The position numbers and the translations under genes are program-made. DNA of 64,000 nucleotides from an uncultured Acetatifactor sp. (GTDB lineage Bacteria; Bacillota; Clostridia; Lachnospirales; Lachnospiraceae), in NCBI GenBank assembly GCA_910579755.1, contig CAJTVB010000006.1:1-64000 (forward strand), given 5' to 3'. Position 1 is the stretch's first letter. Each line of letters opens with the position of its first letter. Below the pieces are notes generated by a model. The model saw only the letters and a list, made by a program, of their open reading frames with translations. It was not told the DNA's origin and did not search any database. Of this stretch, positions 7,718 to 15,923 are shown piece after piece.

Positions 7718-8360
7718 ATGCTGCAGATAGGAGAATTTTCGGGAATATGTCAGGTCAGTGTGAAAACACTTCATCATTATGATAAAATCGGTCTGCTTGC
7801 GCCGGCGGAGGTTGATCGGTTTACAGGCTATAGATATTATCAGATCTCGCAGATAGACGAGATGAATTATATCCAGCGCCTTAAGCGTTATGGCTTTTCT
7901 CTGGACGAAATTCAGCGGATGCTTACCCTTTCGGATGATAAAGCGCTCTTGAATGTGCTGCGGCAATCGCACCATGATGGGAGTGGACGAATTCGAAAAG
8001 TACTACGGCACGCTTTTTGAACGGGTGCCCGGGGAGCGGGTTACGCCTACGGGGCTGAACGGCGCCAGATACTACGATGAGGAATTTAATCATGAATCAT
8101 CGGACATAGAGGTGTTTATAGGGATCAAGGAGAAGGAAAAGGCCGACACGGTGATAGAGCCCTGTGAGTGCGCCATGACCATTCACCGCGGCGGATACTC
8201 CACGCTTTCGGAAGCCTATGGCGCGGTGGTATCCCGGATCGCGGAGAACGGATACGAAATTGCAGGAGCGCCTTTTGATCTCTACATCAAGAACCAGTTT
8301 GACACGCCTTCGTCGGAGGACTGGGAGACGGAAGTATATTTCCCTATTCGGAAAAAATAA
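7718..8360 (+). pseudogene. Broken MerR-family regulator with GyrI-like effector domain
   Basis: The first frame (7718-8020) encodes an intact MerR DNA-binding head with IGEFSGICQVSVKTLHHYDK, the wing RFTGYRYYQ and YIQRLKRYGFSLDEI, up to ALLNVLRQ. The next frame (from about 7965 to 8360) resumes with MMGVDEFEKYYGTLFERV and ends with a typical GyrI-like domain (MTIHRGGYSTL, DLYIKNQFDT, TEVYFPIRKK). Full-length relatives such as BmrR are about 270 residues and have a long helix plus the beginning of the effector domain between these points. The join around 7960-7970 is therefore an internal deletion of very roughly 60-80 codons plus a frameshift. The head alone might still be made as a 100-residue DNA-binding protein. 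Confidence 0.75.
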
Positions 8361-8370
8361 TAGAATAAAG

Positions 8371-8429
8371 GTTACTTTTCACGGGGTGTGCATCAAGTTG
8401 CTTTGAGCGGCGAAGCCGTGAAAAGTAAC
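8371..8429. repeat. 14-bp perfect inverted repeat
   Basis: GTTACTTTTCACGG (8371-8384) and CCGTGAAAAGTAAC (8416-8429) are exact reverse complements separated by 31 bases. It lies between the MerR pseudogene and its terminator. It resembles a small palindromic element more than a terminator, since no T-run follows. Confidence 0.55.
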
Positions 8430-8445
8430 GAATAAAGTGATTTCC

Positions 8446-8494
8446 GACAGAGGCCGGACTGCTGTAAAAAGCTTCAGGCCTCTGTCCGTTTTCT
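8446..8494 (+). terminator. Intrinsic terminator overlapping the 3' end of the convergent gene
   Basis: GACAGAGGCC (8446-8455) and GGCCTCTGTC (8477-8486) form a perfect 10-bp stem followed by CGTTTTCT on the plus strand. The right arm is also the last codons and stop of the minus-strand gene ending at 8474. Confidence 0.6.
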
Positions 8495-9469
8495 CACAGG
8501 CAGCATCAGATCCAGCTGACCGGTAATGCAGTCGTCGGGCCAGCCTAAGTGGGAGGCGTAGACCCAGTTCAGATGTTCCTCAAGGCAGCCGCCCATGATT
8601 TCTTCCCCCAGCTCGCTGTAATTGGGCTCATAGATTTCGCTGTTTTCGACCCATTGTGCGAGGCTGCCCCAATACTGAAATTCAGGGAAATTAATTGCAA
8701 GTACCGCATACAGGCCGCCCTCAAATTTCTTTTTTGCCAGGTGGCCAGGAAGCTCCATTTCCTCGGGTACAGTGACCCATACCTCGTAGCCGTGGACACC
8801 GTTTTCCAGTATCCCGGGATTGGGGTGATTGAAACCGAACATTCTGGCGTCAGGCTTTTTTTCGTAGAGCCCGCTCTCCTGTACAAATTTGCAGATCACG
8901 TCGCCGGCCTGCTCCTCAGGATTTTCTCCCACGAATTGATAGGCGGCTACTGTGCAGGGAGGCAGAAGAATAATTCTTACATTCAGTGATTTATCCAGGA
9001 TTTCATTGGCCTTGTTCAGATCGGACATATTCGTATTCTCCTTTATGGTTGTTTTGGAAAGGGCCAGTCTGCCTATGGCTTTCGCGAACTCCGAATCCTC
9101 CAGCATATCAAAAGGAATGTTTTTCCGTATACTCCTGTCAAATCGCAGCACAAGCTCCTTCAGCAGTTTTTTGATCAGGTTTAAAGAGGCCGCTTCCTCC
9201 TCCAGCTCCTCCAGGTTTTCCTGCAGGATTTCCAAGGCATGAAGCTGGTTTGTATCCTGCAGAATCATGGCAATCTGCTTCAGCGGAATACGCAGCTTCC
9301 GAAGAATGACGATCTGCTGCAGGCGCCGCACAGCTCCTTCGTCATAAATTCGATAAGAATTATCTTCTCTGCGCAGGGATGTGAGAAGCCCCAGCTTTTC
9401 ATAATGCCGGAGCATTCTGGGGGTGACATCGAGCATTTTTGAGATCTGGCTGATTGTAAGGTTTTCCAT
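8474..9469 (-). CDS. MerR-family regulator with GyrI-like effector-binding domain
   Basis: This 331-residue protein has an N-terminal MerR winged helix (LTISQISKMLDVTPRMLRHY, then REDNSYRIYDEGAV) and a coiled coil (about residues 80-120, ILQENLEELEEEAASLNL). A C-terminal effector-binding domain has MFGFNHPNPG, YEVWVTVPEEMELP, KKFEGGLYAVLAI and LDLMLPVRK. Such two-domain regulators sense drugs or metabolites and often control an efflux pump. AAAGGAG is 8 bases from the ATG at 9469, so that codon is preferred over ATGs at 9475 or 9508. The promoter has a 19-bp spacer and a 13-bp palindrome, indicating autoregulation. No obvious target gene is adjacent. Confidence 0.82.
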   Translation of the reverse strand: MENLTISQISKMLDVTPRMLRHYEKLGLLTSLRREDNSYRIYDEGAVRRLQQIVILRKLRIPLKQIAMILQDTNQLHALEILQENLEELEEEAASLNLIKKLLKELVLRFDRSIRKNIPFDMLEDSEFAKAIGRLALSKTTIKENTNMSDLNKANEILDKSLNVRIILLPPCTVAAYQFVGENPEEQAGDVICKFVQESGLYEKKPDARMFGFNHPNPGILENGVHGYEVWVTVPEEMELPGHLAKKKFEGGLYAVLAINFPEFQYWGSLAQWVENSEIYEPNYSELGEEIMGGCLEEHLNWVYASHLGWPDDCITGQLDLMLPVRKRTEA

Positions 9470-9491
9470 TGACATAGCTCCTTTCCCTATC

Positions 9492-9522
9492 AGAATAAAG
9501 GATGACACCGTGTCAATGTCAA
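9492..9522 (-). promoter_or_regulatory. MerR-type promoter and operator
   Basis: On the minus strand TTGACA (9517-9522) and TATTCT (9492-9497) are 19 bases apart. The spacer holds the palindrome TGACACCGTGTCA (9503-9515), TGACAC facing GTGTCA. This is the classical layout for a MerR-family autoregulated promoter, and it serves the gene starting at 9469. Confidence 0.8.
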
Positions 9523-9567
9523 GAAAAAATTTGTAAATCCAATCATTATTGGTTATAATGGTTATTT

Positions 9568-9882
9568 TTGAATGAAGATGATTTAAACTATGTAGAACCG
9601 GATATCTCAGTCATATGCGATCTGACAAAGTTGGATGAAAAAGGCTGCCACGGTGCGCCGGACTGGATCATTGAAATTGTTTCTCAAAGCAGCAAACCAA
9701 GGGATTACATGACAAAATTGATTAAGTATCGTACAGCAGGGGTTCGGGAATATTGGATTGTTGATCCCGGGAAACAAATGACAACCGCGTATTCGTTTGA
9801 ACGGGACTGGGTGGAACATTATGGTTTTGAGACAAACATACCCGTTGGAATTTTTAAAGACTTTTTTATAAGGATACAGTAG
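9568..9882 (+). pseudogene. N-terminally truncated Uma2-family (DUF820) nuclease
   Basis: The reading frame encodes the C-terminal part of a Uma2-like PD-(D/E)XK protein: YVEPDISVICDLTKLDEKGC, GAPDWIIEIVSQSSKPRDY and YRTAGVREYWIVDPGK. These include the catalytic-core aspartate and the E-I-V strand. Complete members are about 190 residues. Here only about 104 are left, starting at a TTG at 9568 that lacks a ribosome binding site. The first 80 or so residues are missing, because the divergent MerR-type promoter ends at 9522. It is probably a remnant. Confidence 0.65.
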
Positions 9883-9907
9883 ATATTGGGCGGAGCAGAT
9901 GGGCGAT

Positions 9908-9945
9908 GAAAAAGCACTTGGAAAATAAAATCCAGGTGCTTTTTC
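9908..9945. terminator. Bidirectional hairpin terminator
   Basis: GAAAAAGCACTTGGA and TCCAGGTGCTTTTTC form a 15-bp stem with one G-T pair and an 8-base loop. The right arm ends with TTTTTC, so it fits an intrinsic terminator behind the Uma2 remnant. It lies inside the longest open frame of the next gene, which argues for that gene's later start at 10065. Confidence 0.65.
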
Positions 9946-10002
9946 AGTTGTATTCACGAAATAGCGAACTGAATATCAAATTTTTAATTATTGTGATGAA
10001 TG

Positions 10003-10017
10003 GTTTCCTGTATAATA
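10003..10017 (+). promoter_or_regulatory. -10 promoter region with a repeated 15-mer
   Basis: GTTTCCTGTATAATA contains a consensus TATAAT at 10011-10016, 48 bases before the start codon at 10065. The -35 candidate (TTATTG, 9988-9993) is weak. The same 15-mer occurs before the GPH symporter at 62019-62033. Confidence 0.5.
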
Positions 10018-10064
10018 ATAAGCATACAGTGGCTTGGTGTTTGCAGAAAAAGGGGAGGTGTGCC

Positions 10065-11675
10065 ATGCTGATACACAACAAAGAATTCGGGAGGATTGAA
10101 ATTCGCGATATTCCTCTGTCCAGAGAGACAATTCCGCTTCTGGATGATATGAAGGATATTTCCGGAACCTATACCAGCTCCGGAAGGGTGCTGGTTTCCG
10201 GCCTCATATCCGGAGAGGAAGGGGAACAGGATCGATATCAGGTGCTGACCATCCGGGATGACGGAACGGATATGCACAAGGTTTTTGAAGGTGTGATTCC
10301 CAGGCGGAAAGGAGCAAACGGAATACGCTGGATGTGCTTTGCAGATAATAAGCGGATTCTTTTGGGGGATTATATACTGGAGTGCCAGCCGGATGTGGAC
10401 CGTTGCGAAAGGGCAAGACTGCTGCGGGTCTATTATCCGGAGGATCTGGATGACGGAGAAAATATTTTCTTCAGGTGGTCGGAGATCGTGATTGCCCCGG
10501 ATAATATACATATGTGCTGGACCATGCTGACCTATACAGGGTCGGTTAATTATCTGGGGAGGCTGAAAAGGGAGGAGGACTGCTATCGGCTGGAGGATGT
10601 GTATGCCATCAGCCATGAAGAAGCTTATGAGCCTGACCCGGAGCATGAGGGGTATGTGCTGCCGGTTCCGGCCCGGGGCGGGGAGCTGAAGCAGGTGATC
10701 CGGGGCGGGAAGGCGCTTTCAATGGCGGGAGGCGGAGACAGCGTCAGCGAGAGTATGATTCTGCCCCTGGACAGCCATGAGCTGATTCAGCTTACGGATA
10801 CGCCGGGATATGAGGAAACCACGATCCTTTCGCCGGATGAAAGGCTGGGGGTGGTTATGTCTCCCCGTTTTTCCCAAAAGACAAACTGCGGTGTATTTGG
10901 GCTTGTGCCTCAGCCCCATGCCTTTGCGGTGAGTGGGAAGCTTATTAATTGTCTCTATATGTATTGCGTCAGTGGTGTGCGCCAATTCCGCAAAGGGAAC
11001 ATCGGACCGGTGCTGATTGATATTGACAGATCCCTCAAGGAGGGTCGTGCCTGCAAGGGCGCAGATCTCAGTGATCCGGAAGGAAAATGGGTGTATTATT
11101 CTCCTATCAGCTGGCATCCGGACAGCACCAGAGCCATGTGGATCGAGGGTACCAGACCGGCGGAGGGGGAGAAAAGGATGCGGTTGAGGATGTGTCATTT
11201 GCTGGACAGGGAGGCTTCCCATCCGGTGCCGGCGGGAAAAACACCGGATGGTTGGGAGGTGCCCTATGCCGTGCCTGCAAAGGCCCCGTCGAAAAGGCCG
11301 GAAGGAGCTTTTTCCGTAAGGATAAAAGGGAAACACAGCGGATTTGTGGTAAATGAATGTGAACCGGGGAACCCGCCTCTGTATCGCACGGTTTATCATC
11401 AGTTCAGTGACGACGGAAAAACCTTTTACAGCGGAAGCATGAGGGTGAAAGCCTCCGCCAACATATTTGCACCGGGGGAGACGGTGTTTGAAGCGGATGC
11501 AGCAGTGACGGGAGCCCATGTGGGAGAAATGAAGCTGCGGGCGGTATTCCGGAGAGACAGAAGCGACGCCCCGGCCATGCTTTCTTTTGCACCGGGAGAA
11601 GACGGTCTTCCGGAAAGTCATGGCTGGTCTGCCTATGACGGACAGACTCTGTATGTAGAGGACATGGAGCCCTGA
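10065..11675 (+). CDS. Beta-propeller-like protein of unknown function next to GH78
   Basis: This 536-residue soluble protein has no signal peptide and belongs to no family I can name securely. Repeats resembling TolB/PD40 propeller blades are visible: WMCFADNKRILLGDYILE (about 86-103), LSPDERLGVVMSPRF (about 253-267) and SWHPDSTRAMWIEG (about 347-360). Propellers of this type occur in oligogalacturonate lyases and in proteins of glycan loci. The start at 10065 has AGGGGAGG at 10051-10058; a longer frame from 9906 runs through a terminator hairpin and is rejected. The rhamnosidase gene follows 88 bases downstream, so a role in rhamnose-containing glycan breakdown is likely but unproven. Confidence 0.5.
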   Translation: MLIHNKEFGRIEIRDIPLSRETIPLLDDMKDISGTYTSSGRVLVSGLISGEEGEQDRYQVLTIRDDGTDMHKVFEGVIPRRKGANGIRWMCFADNKRILLGDYILECQPDVDRCERARLLRVYYPEDLDDGENIFFRWSEIVIAPDNIHMCWTMLTYTGSVNYLGRLKREEDCYRLEDVYAISHEEAYEPDPEHEGYVLPVPARGGELKQVIRGGKALSMAGGGDSVSESMILPLDSHELIQLTDTPGYEETTILSPDERLGVVMSPRFSQKTNCGVFGLVPQPHAFAVSGKLINCLYMYCVSGVRQFRKGNIGPVLIDIDRSLKEGRACKGADLSDPEGKWVYYSPISWHPDSTRAMWIEGTRPAEGEKRMRLRMCHLLDREASHPVPAGKTPDGWEVPYAVPAKAPSKRPEGAFSVRIKGKHSGFVVNECEPGNPPLYRTVYHQFSDDGKTFYSGSMRVKASANIFAPGETVFEADAAVTGAHVGEMKLRAVFRRDRSDAPAMLSFAPGEDGLPESHGWSAYDGQTLYVEDMEP

Positions 11676-11763
11676 CAGGGATTCTGGCTCTGGGGCGTGG
11701 GAATTTTAAAGAACAGCCGGGAAAGCCGGAGGGCAGCTCCGGAATATAAGTGGAGGAAATAAT

Positions 11764-14298
11764 ATGCAGGCAATTTTTTTGAAGACAGAACACATGACAA
11801 ATCCGCTGGGAATCGATATTCGAAAACCATATTTGTCCTGGCAGTGCAGGGGCGGGATAAAGCAGACAGCCTATGAAATCCAGGCTTTTACCGGGGGACA
11901 GGTGATCTGGAACAGCGGAAAGGTAGCTTCTTCCAGAATGAATGATCTTTTGGGAGTGGAGACGGCAAGCAGACAGCGGGTTTCCTGGCAGGTACGCCTG
12001 TGGGATCAGGAGGATGTGCCCGGGGAATGGAGCGAAGAAGCTTTTTTTGAAATGGGGCTTTTGGAAAAAGACGAGTTTACAGCAAAATGGATCAACCCGG
12101 AGTTGACTTGTGACCCCAAGGTCCACAAGCCTGCCAGCTATTTGCGCAGGTCCTTTCAGGTGGATCGAAAAGGGTCTGCCAGGCTGTACATAACCTGCCA
12201 TGGCCTGTATGAGGCATGGATCAACGGCAGGAGAGCGGGAGATTTTGTTCTGGCTCCGGGTTCATTTACTTATGACCGGCGGCTGGCATATCAGACCTAT
12301 GATGTGACGGAGCTGGTAAGAGAGGGAGAAAACCGGGTACAGGTAATCCTGGGCGACGGCTGGTACCGCAGCTGTTCCGGAGTGGACGGAGAAAGAAATC
12401 TTTACGGGGAGGACGTGGCTCTGTATTTTCAGCTGGAGATAGACGGAAAGGCGGTCTGCGTTTCCGATGAAGGCTGGGAGGCCTCTCAGGCAGGTCCTGT
12501 GCGGGAAAATGACATGCAGCAGGGCGAGACAGTGGATGCCAGGCTGGAGGAAATCGGAGATTGGCATCTGGTAAAGACAGAGGACTTTGGGACAGCAAAT
12601 CTGTGCTGCTCCAACTGTGTGCCAGTGACAGAAAACGAGCGTTTTGAGGGAAAGCTTCTGCAGACGCCGGACGGAAGCATCGTGATCGATTATGGGCAGA
12701 ATCTGGCCGGATATGTGGAGTTTACGGTAAAGGCCCACGCCGGACAGCGGATTGTTATAACGCACGGGGAGACTCTGGATGAAAACGGCAATTTTACAGC
12801 CGAGAACTTTCAGGATAGAAAGCGTCACAAGGAAGGCGGGATCTGTCAGAGAGTGATGTATGTCTGCAAGGAGGGAGAGAACCACTACAAGTCCAGGTTT
12901 GCCATATGGGGCTTCCGCTACGGAAAGGTGGAGACGGAGGCGGATTTGTCCTCCGGGAAGTTCACCGCCATAGCCGTGTATTCTCGAATGGAGCAGCTGG
13001 GCAGATTTGAGTGCTCCAATGAGGACGTTAACCGGCTGGTGGAGAATAGTATCTGGAGCCAGAAGTCCAATTTCTGCGATGTACCTACGGACTGTCCCAC
13101 CAGAGAGCGGGCGGCCTGGACGGGAGATATGGGAGTGTTTGCCCGGACGGGGATATACCTGGAGGATTGTTATCCGGTGATTCGTAAGTGGCTGGGCGAG
13201 TGCAGGCTGAACCAGCATGAGGACGGGAAAATAGCCAATATAGCCCCCAGAAATAATGTGCCGGGATTTTTTGCCGGTCTGCTGGCCGGGTCCGTGGGCT
13301 GGGGAGATGCCTGTATCACGGTGCCTTATGACCTGTATCGGCGGTACGGGGACCGGCGGATTTTGGAAGAGAATTATGAGATGATGAAAAAATGGTACCG
13401 TTTTCTGGAGAGCAGGGCCGGACAGAAGGCAGGAGAGGGGGATGCTTCTTCAAAGGGAAATTCCTGGGAGGCCTATGCCATCGAGACGGGAGTGGATTAT
13501 GGTGAGTGGTGCGAGCCGGATGTGGATAGTACCATGGCCATGCGCACTCCTCAGGGAAAGGTAGCCACCGCGTATTTTGCCAGATCGGGGCAGTTGCTTT
13601 CAGAGATTGCGGAAATTCTGGGCTGTCAGGAGGAAGCGGCAGAATTTGCCCGGACGGCGGCGGGGGCCAGAGAGGCCTTTCGGCATATGGCGCTGGAGGG
13701 CGGCAGGATCCGCTCAGACCGGCAGGCAGAGTATGTGCGGGCCATATCCTTTGGCCTGTTGGACCAGGAAGAGGAAAAGCAGGCAGCATGGGATTTAAAT
13801 GATTTGGTGGTGAAAAACGGATATCATTTAAATACCGGTTTTCTCTCCACACCTCAGCTGTGCCCTGTGCTGGCCCAACACGGTTATGTGGAGACGGCTT
13901 ATCAGCTGCTGCTACAGGACACTATGCCCGGATGGCTCTATGAGGTGAAAAAAGGCGCTACCACCATCTGGGAAAACTGGGACGGCATCAATGAAAAGGG
14001 GCAGGTGAAGGCCTCGCTGAACCATTATTCCTATGGAGCCGTCTGTGGGTGGCTGTTTGCGGGAGTTTGCGGTATTGTGCTTGAACGGGGAGAAATCACC
14101 ATCAGTCCCTGCCCCCATAAATCCCTGCAGTACGCCAGGGCGGTGTATCAGTCGCCGGCAGGTGAGATCGTCAGCGGCTGGAGATATGAGGGAGATCATG
14201 TGGTCTATGAAATCGAAATTCCAGCAAATGGGGAGGCGCAGGTGATTCTGCCTGACGGACGGAAGGAGACTCTGACGGCTGGAAGCTATCGGCTGTAG
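11764..14298 (+). CDS. Alpha-L-rhamnosidase, GH78
   Basis: This 844-residue enzyme has the GH78 architecture. An N-terminal fibronectin-like part (NPLGIDIRKPYLSWQ at about 13-27) is followed by the Bac_rhamnosid_N sandwich (YLRRSF, ARLYITCHGLYEAWING at about 140-156, FTYDRRLAYQTYDVT) and the concanavalin-like domain (YGQNLAGYVEF, HGETLDENGNF). The (alpha/alpha)6 barrel then has the catalytic region VPTDCPTRERAAWTGDMGVF (about 440-459) and WGDACITVPYDLY. It inverts and hydrolyses terminal alpha-L-rhamnosides. No signal peptide is seen, so the enzyme is probably cytoplasmic and acts on imported rhamnosides. RBS GGAGG precedes the ATG. Confidence 0.9.
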   Translation: MQAIFLKTEHMTNPLGIDIRKPYLSWQCRGGIKQTAYEIQAFTGGQVIWNSGKVASSRMNDLLGVETASRQRVSWQVRLWDQEDVPGEWSEEAFFEMGLLEKDEFTAKWINPELTCDPKVHKPASYLRRSFQVDRKGSARLYITCHGLYEAWINGRRAGDFVLAPGSFTYDRRLAYQTYDVTELVREGENRVQVILGDGWYRSCSGVDGERNLYGEDVALYFQLEIDGKAVCVSDEGWEASQAGPVRENDMQQGETVDARLEEIGDWHLVKTEDFGTANLCCSNCVPVTENERFEGKLLQTPDGSIVIDYGQNLAGYVEFTVKAHAGQRIVITHGETLDENGNFTAENFQDRKRHKEGGICQRVMYVCKEGENHYKSRFAIWGFRYGKVETEADLSSGKFTAIAVYSRMEQLGRFECSNEDVNRLVENSIWSQKSNFCDVPTDCPTRERAAWTGDMGVFARTGIYLEDCYPVIRKWLGECRLNQHEDGKIANIAPRNNVPGFFAGLLAGSVGWGDACITVPYDLYRRYGDRRILEENYEMMKKWYRFLESRAGQKAGEGDASSKGNSWEAYAIETGVDYGEWCEPDVDSTMAMRTPQGKVATAYFARSGQLLSEIAEILGCQEEAAEFARTAAGAREAFRHMALEGGRIRSDRQAEYVRAISFGLLDQEEEKQAAWDLNDLVVKNGYHLNTGFLSTPQLCPVLAQHGYVETAYQLLLQDTMPGWLYEVKKGATTIWENWDGINEKGQVKASLNHYSYGAVCGWLFAGVCGIVLERGEITISPCPHKSLQYARAVYQSPAGEIVSGWRYEGDHVVYEIEIPANGEAQVILPDGRKETLTAGSYRL

Positions 14299-14306
14299 GA
14301 CAGGGA

Positions 14307-14498
14307 GCAGCTGCCTTTGCGAGGGGGCGGGGGAGGTACCAGTTCAGCCCGCGCCTATTCGCAAAGCCGCATCTGCGGTGCTTTGCGCTGCTTCGCAGCT
14401 GCCTTTGCTCATAAGATGGCGCTCCCTCAGTACATGTGAAGATCTGGAAATTCGTGCAAGCACGATTTTCAGATCTTTACATGTACTGGCTGAACTGG
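14307..14498. repeat. Nested palindromic repeat region, possible mobile or BIME-like element
   Basis: This part of the 14299-14719 gap holds ordered repeats. GCAGCTGCCTTTGC occurs twice in direct orientation (14307-14320, 14395-14408). CCAGTTCAGCC (14339-14349) and GGCTGAACTGG (14488-14498) are exact inverted repeats. Between them, 14429-14487 forms one long stem of about 28 bp (AGTACATGT...ACATGTACT, with two G-T pairs and one bulge) closed by a tiny loop. A further hairpin lies at 14360-14390 (CGCAAAG...CTTTGCG). There is no coding potential. Such nested structure fits a non-autonomous palindromic element; it may also end transcription of the rhamnosidase gene. Confidence 0.6.
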
Positions 14499-14531
14499 CA
14501 TGTGTAAAGTGTCGAAATATAATATTTTATG

Positions 14532-14560
14532 TTGACTTTGTTTGAGCAATGTGATAAGAT
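14532..14560 (+). promoter_or_regulatory. Promoter of the iron-sulfur protein operon
   Basis: TTGACT (14532-14537) and TAAGAT (14555-14560) have a 17-bp spacer. The transcript would start near 14567, inside the operator palindrome, about 150 bases before the first gene. Confidence 0.7.
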
Positions 14561-14566
14561 GTAATA

Positions 14567-14587
14567 AATTAATTTATCAAATTAATT
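14567..14587 (+). promoter_or_regulatory. Perfect 9-3-9 operator palindrome
   Basis: AATTAATTT (14567-14575) and AAATTAATT (14579-14587) are perfect inverted repeats around a 3-bp spacer, placed at the predicted transcription start. This is the expected location for a repressor dimer. The regulator is not identifiable from this window. Confidence 0.65.
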
Positions 14588-14622
14588 CAAAAGTCTGTGC
14601 AGATTGTAGGCTGTTTATTTTT

Positions 14623-14655
14623 GCTGAATAAATTAATAAAACAAATTAATTCAGC
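14623..14655 (+). promoter_or_regulatory. Second palindromic site in the leader
   Basis: GCTGAAT (14623-14629) and ATTCAGC (14649-14655) flank two more copies of AAATTAAT (14630-14637, 14643-14650). The 33-bp imperfect palindrome repeats the core of the upstream operator about 62 bp downstream. It could be a second binding site for looping or roadblock repression, or an RNA hairpin. Confidence 0.45.
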
Positions 14656-14719
14656 AATGGAGGAGCAAGAGGGCCGTTTGGCTTATTGCCCCGGGAAACA
14701 AAGGAAAGGAGTATGGTGT

Positions 14720-15922
14720 ATGGAACAGGAACTCAGAGACCAGGTGAATCAAATACTGCAAAAGGATCTGGATGAGGTGTATTTTTCCATTGGGAAAAAG
14801 ATTTTAAACGATCATCCGCAGTCGCGCTATGTTCCCTGGATGCTGGCGCATAAGATGTCGCCGGAGGAGGCCCGCGTGATCGATGCGTTGCCGGATCCGG
14901 ACTGGACGCCGGAGCTGGGAGAGCTGAAAATCTCAAAGGCTTTTGCGGATAAGCTGGGAATGGACAAGTATGAGGTGGATGCCCAGCTTATGGACCGGTT
15001 TTTCAGCGCCGACGTGATGTCCGATCCGGAGGTGGGGCCCAAGGTCCGGACAGATCCGGTACAGTGGATGGATCTGCAGCACAGTCCGGTGTGGAGGGAC
15101 CGCAATGGACGAGCCTACTATGTGGTGCTGCAAATGTTTTTGGAAAATGAGCTTTCTCCCAGAATGGAAGCATCCACGGAGGCATCCAGGGTGGGAAATC
15201 CGGATTGGGTCAATCCCTCCGGAGGAAGAATTCTGCCCCGGTATGATTCGGTGAAGGATTTTCCAGAGCTGCTTCCTATTGAAAATTATAAAACTGTATT
15301 GCAGTCCTGTGAATTGTTGACGATTATAGAGTGCCCGTGCCGGTTCCGTCATCCGGAAACGGAAAAGAATCCCTTTGTGTGCGTGGAGGCCAACGATGCA
15401 GCAAAGCTTTTGATCGATATGGGATTTTCCCGTCAGTATTCGTGGAAGGAGGTTTTTGATATTGTTCAGAAGGCCGGGAAAAAAGAGCCCTTTGTACACA
15501 CTGCCCGGAACAATGACATGATGGACGAGACCAACACCAGGATTACATCTTATTCCAACGTTTTGTGCAACTGCAATGTGACAGCCTGTGGTGTGCTTTC
15601 TAATATGCATAATTATGGAAGTACCCAGAAGCCCTGGGATTATTACACCAAATCCCGCTTCCGGGCACAGATCGATCTGGACAAATGTATTGACTGCGGC
15701 CTGTGCGAAAAATCCCGCTGCATGTTTGGTGCGATCCAGACGAAGTATTATGTAGACAAGGGAGTTCACGGAAGGTGCGTCAACGAGACACAGTGTATGG
15801 GCTGCGGCTGCTGTGTGGAGACCTGTCCTACGGGAGCGCTTACCATGAAGCTGGTGGATCCGCCTGAAAGTCTGCTGGGCTATCACCCTCAGCCTGCTGC
15901 TGGATCCGGGAAGGAGGAATAA
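14720..15922 (+). CDS. Iron-sulfur protein with two C-terminal [4Fe-4S] ferredoxin motifs (copy 1)
   Basis: This is a 400-residue cytoplasmic protein. The N-terminal third looks helical and winged-helix-like (WMLAHKMSPEEARVIDALPD, then FADKLGMDKYEVDAQLMDRF). The middle carries Cys motifs ECPCRFRH, VCVEA and CNCNVTACG, which could bind another cluster. The C-terminus has CIDCGLCEKSRC and CMGCGCCVETCP, a classical pair of [4Fe-4S] sites. Similar multi-domain ferredoxin-like proteins are known in anaerobes as electron carriers of undefined partners. Start ATG 14720 has AAAGGAG at 14704-14710; an earlier in-frame ATG at 14597 overlaps the promoter leader. It is followed after 1 base by a paralogue. 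Confidence 0.75.
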   Translation: MEQELRDQVNQILQKDLDEVYFSIGKKILNDHPQSRYVPWMLAHKMSPEEARVIDALPDPDWTPELGELKISKAFADKLGMDKYEVDAQLMDRFFSADVMSDPEVGPKVRTDPVQWMDLQHSPVWRDRNGRAYYVVLQMFLENELSPRMEASTEASRVGNPDWVNPSGGRILPRYDSVKDFPELLPIENYKTVLQSCELLTIIECPCRFRHPETEKNPFVCVEANDAAKLLIDMGFSRQYSWKEVFDIVQKAGKKEPFVHTARNNDMMDETNTRITSYSNVLCNCNVTACGVLSNMHNYGSTQKPWDYYTKSRFRAQIDLDKCIDCGLCEKSRCMFGAIQTKYYVDKGVHGRCVNETQCMGCGCCVETCPTGALTMKLVDPPESLLGYHPQPAAGSGKEE

Positions 15923-15923
15923 T

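Noticed and set aside
12262..13218. 318-codon antisense frame within the rhamnosidase gene
   Set aside because: It is a shadow of the GH78 gene with implausible composition.
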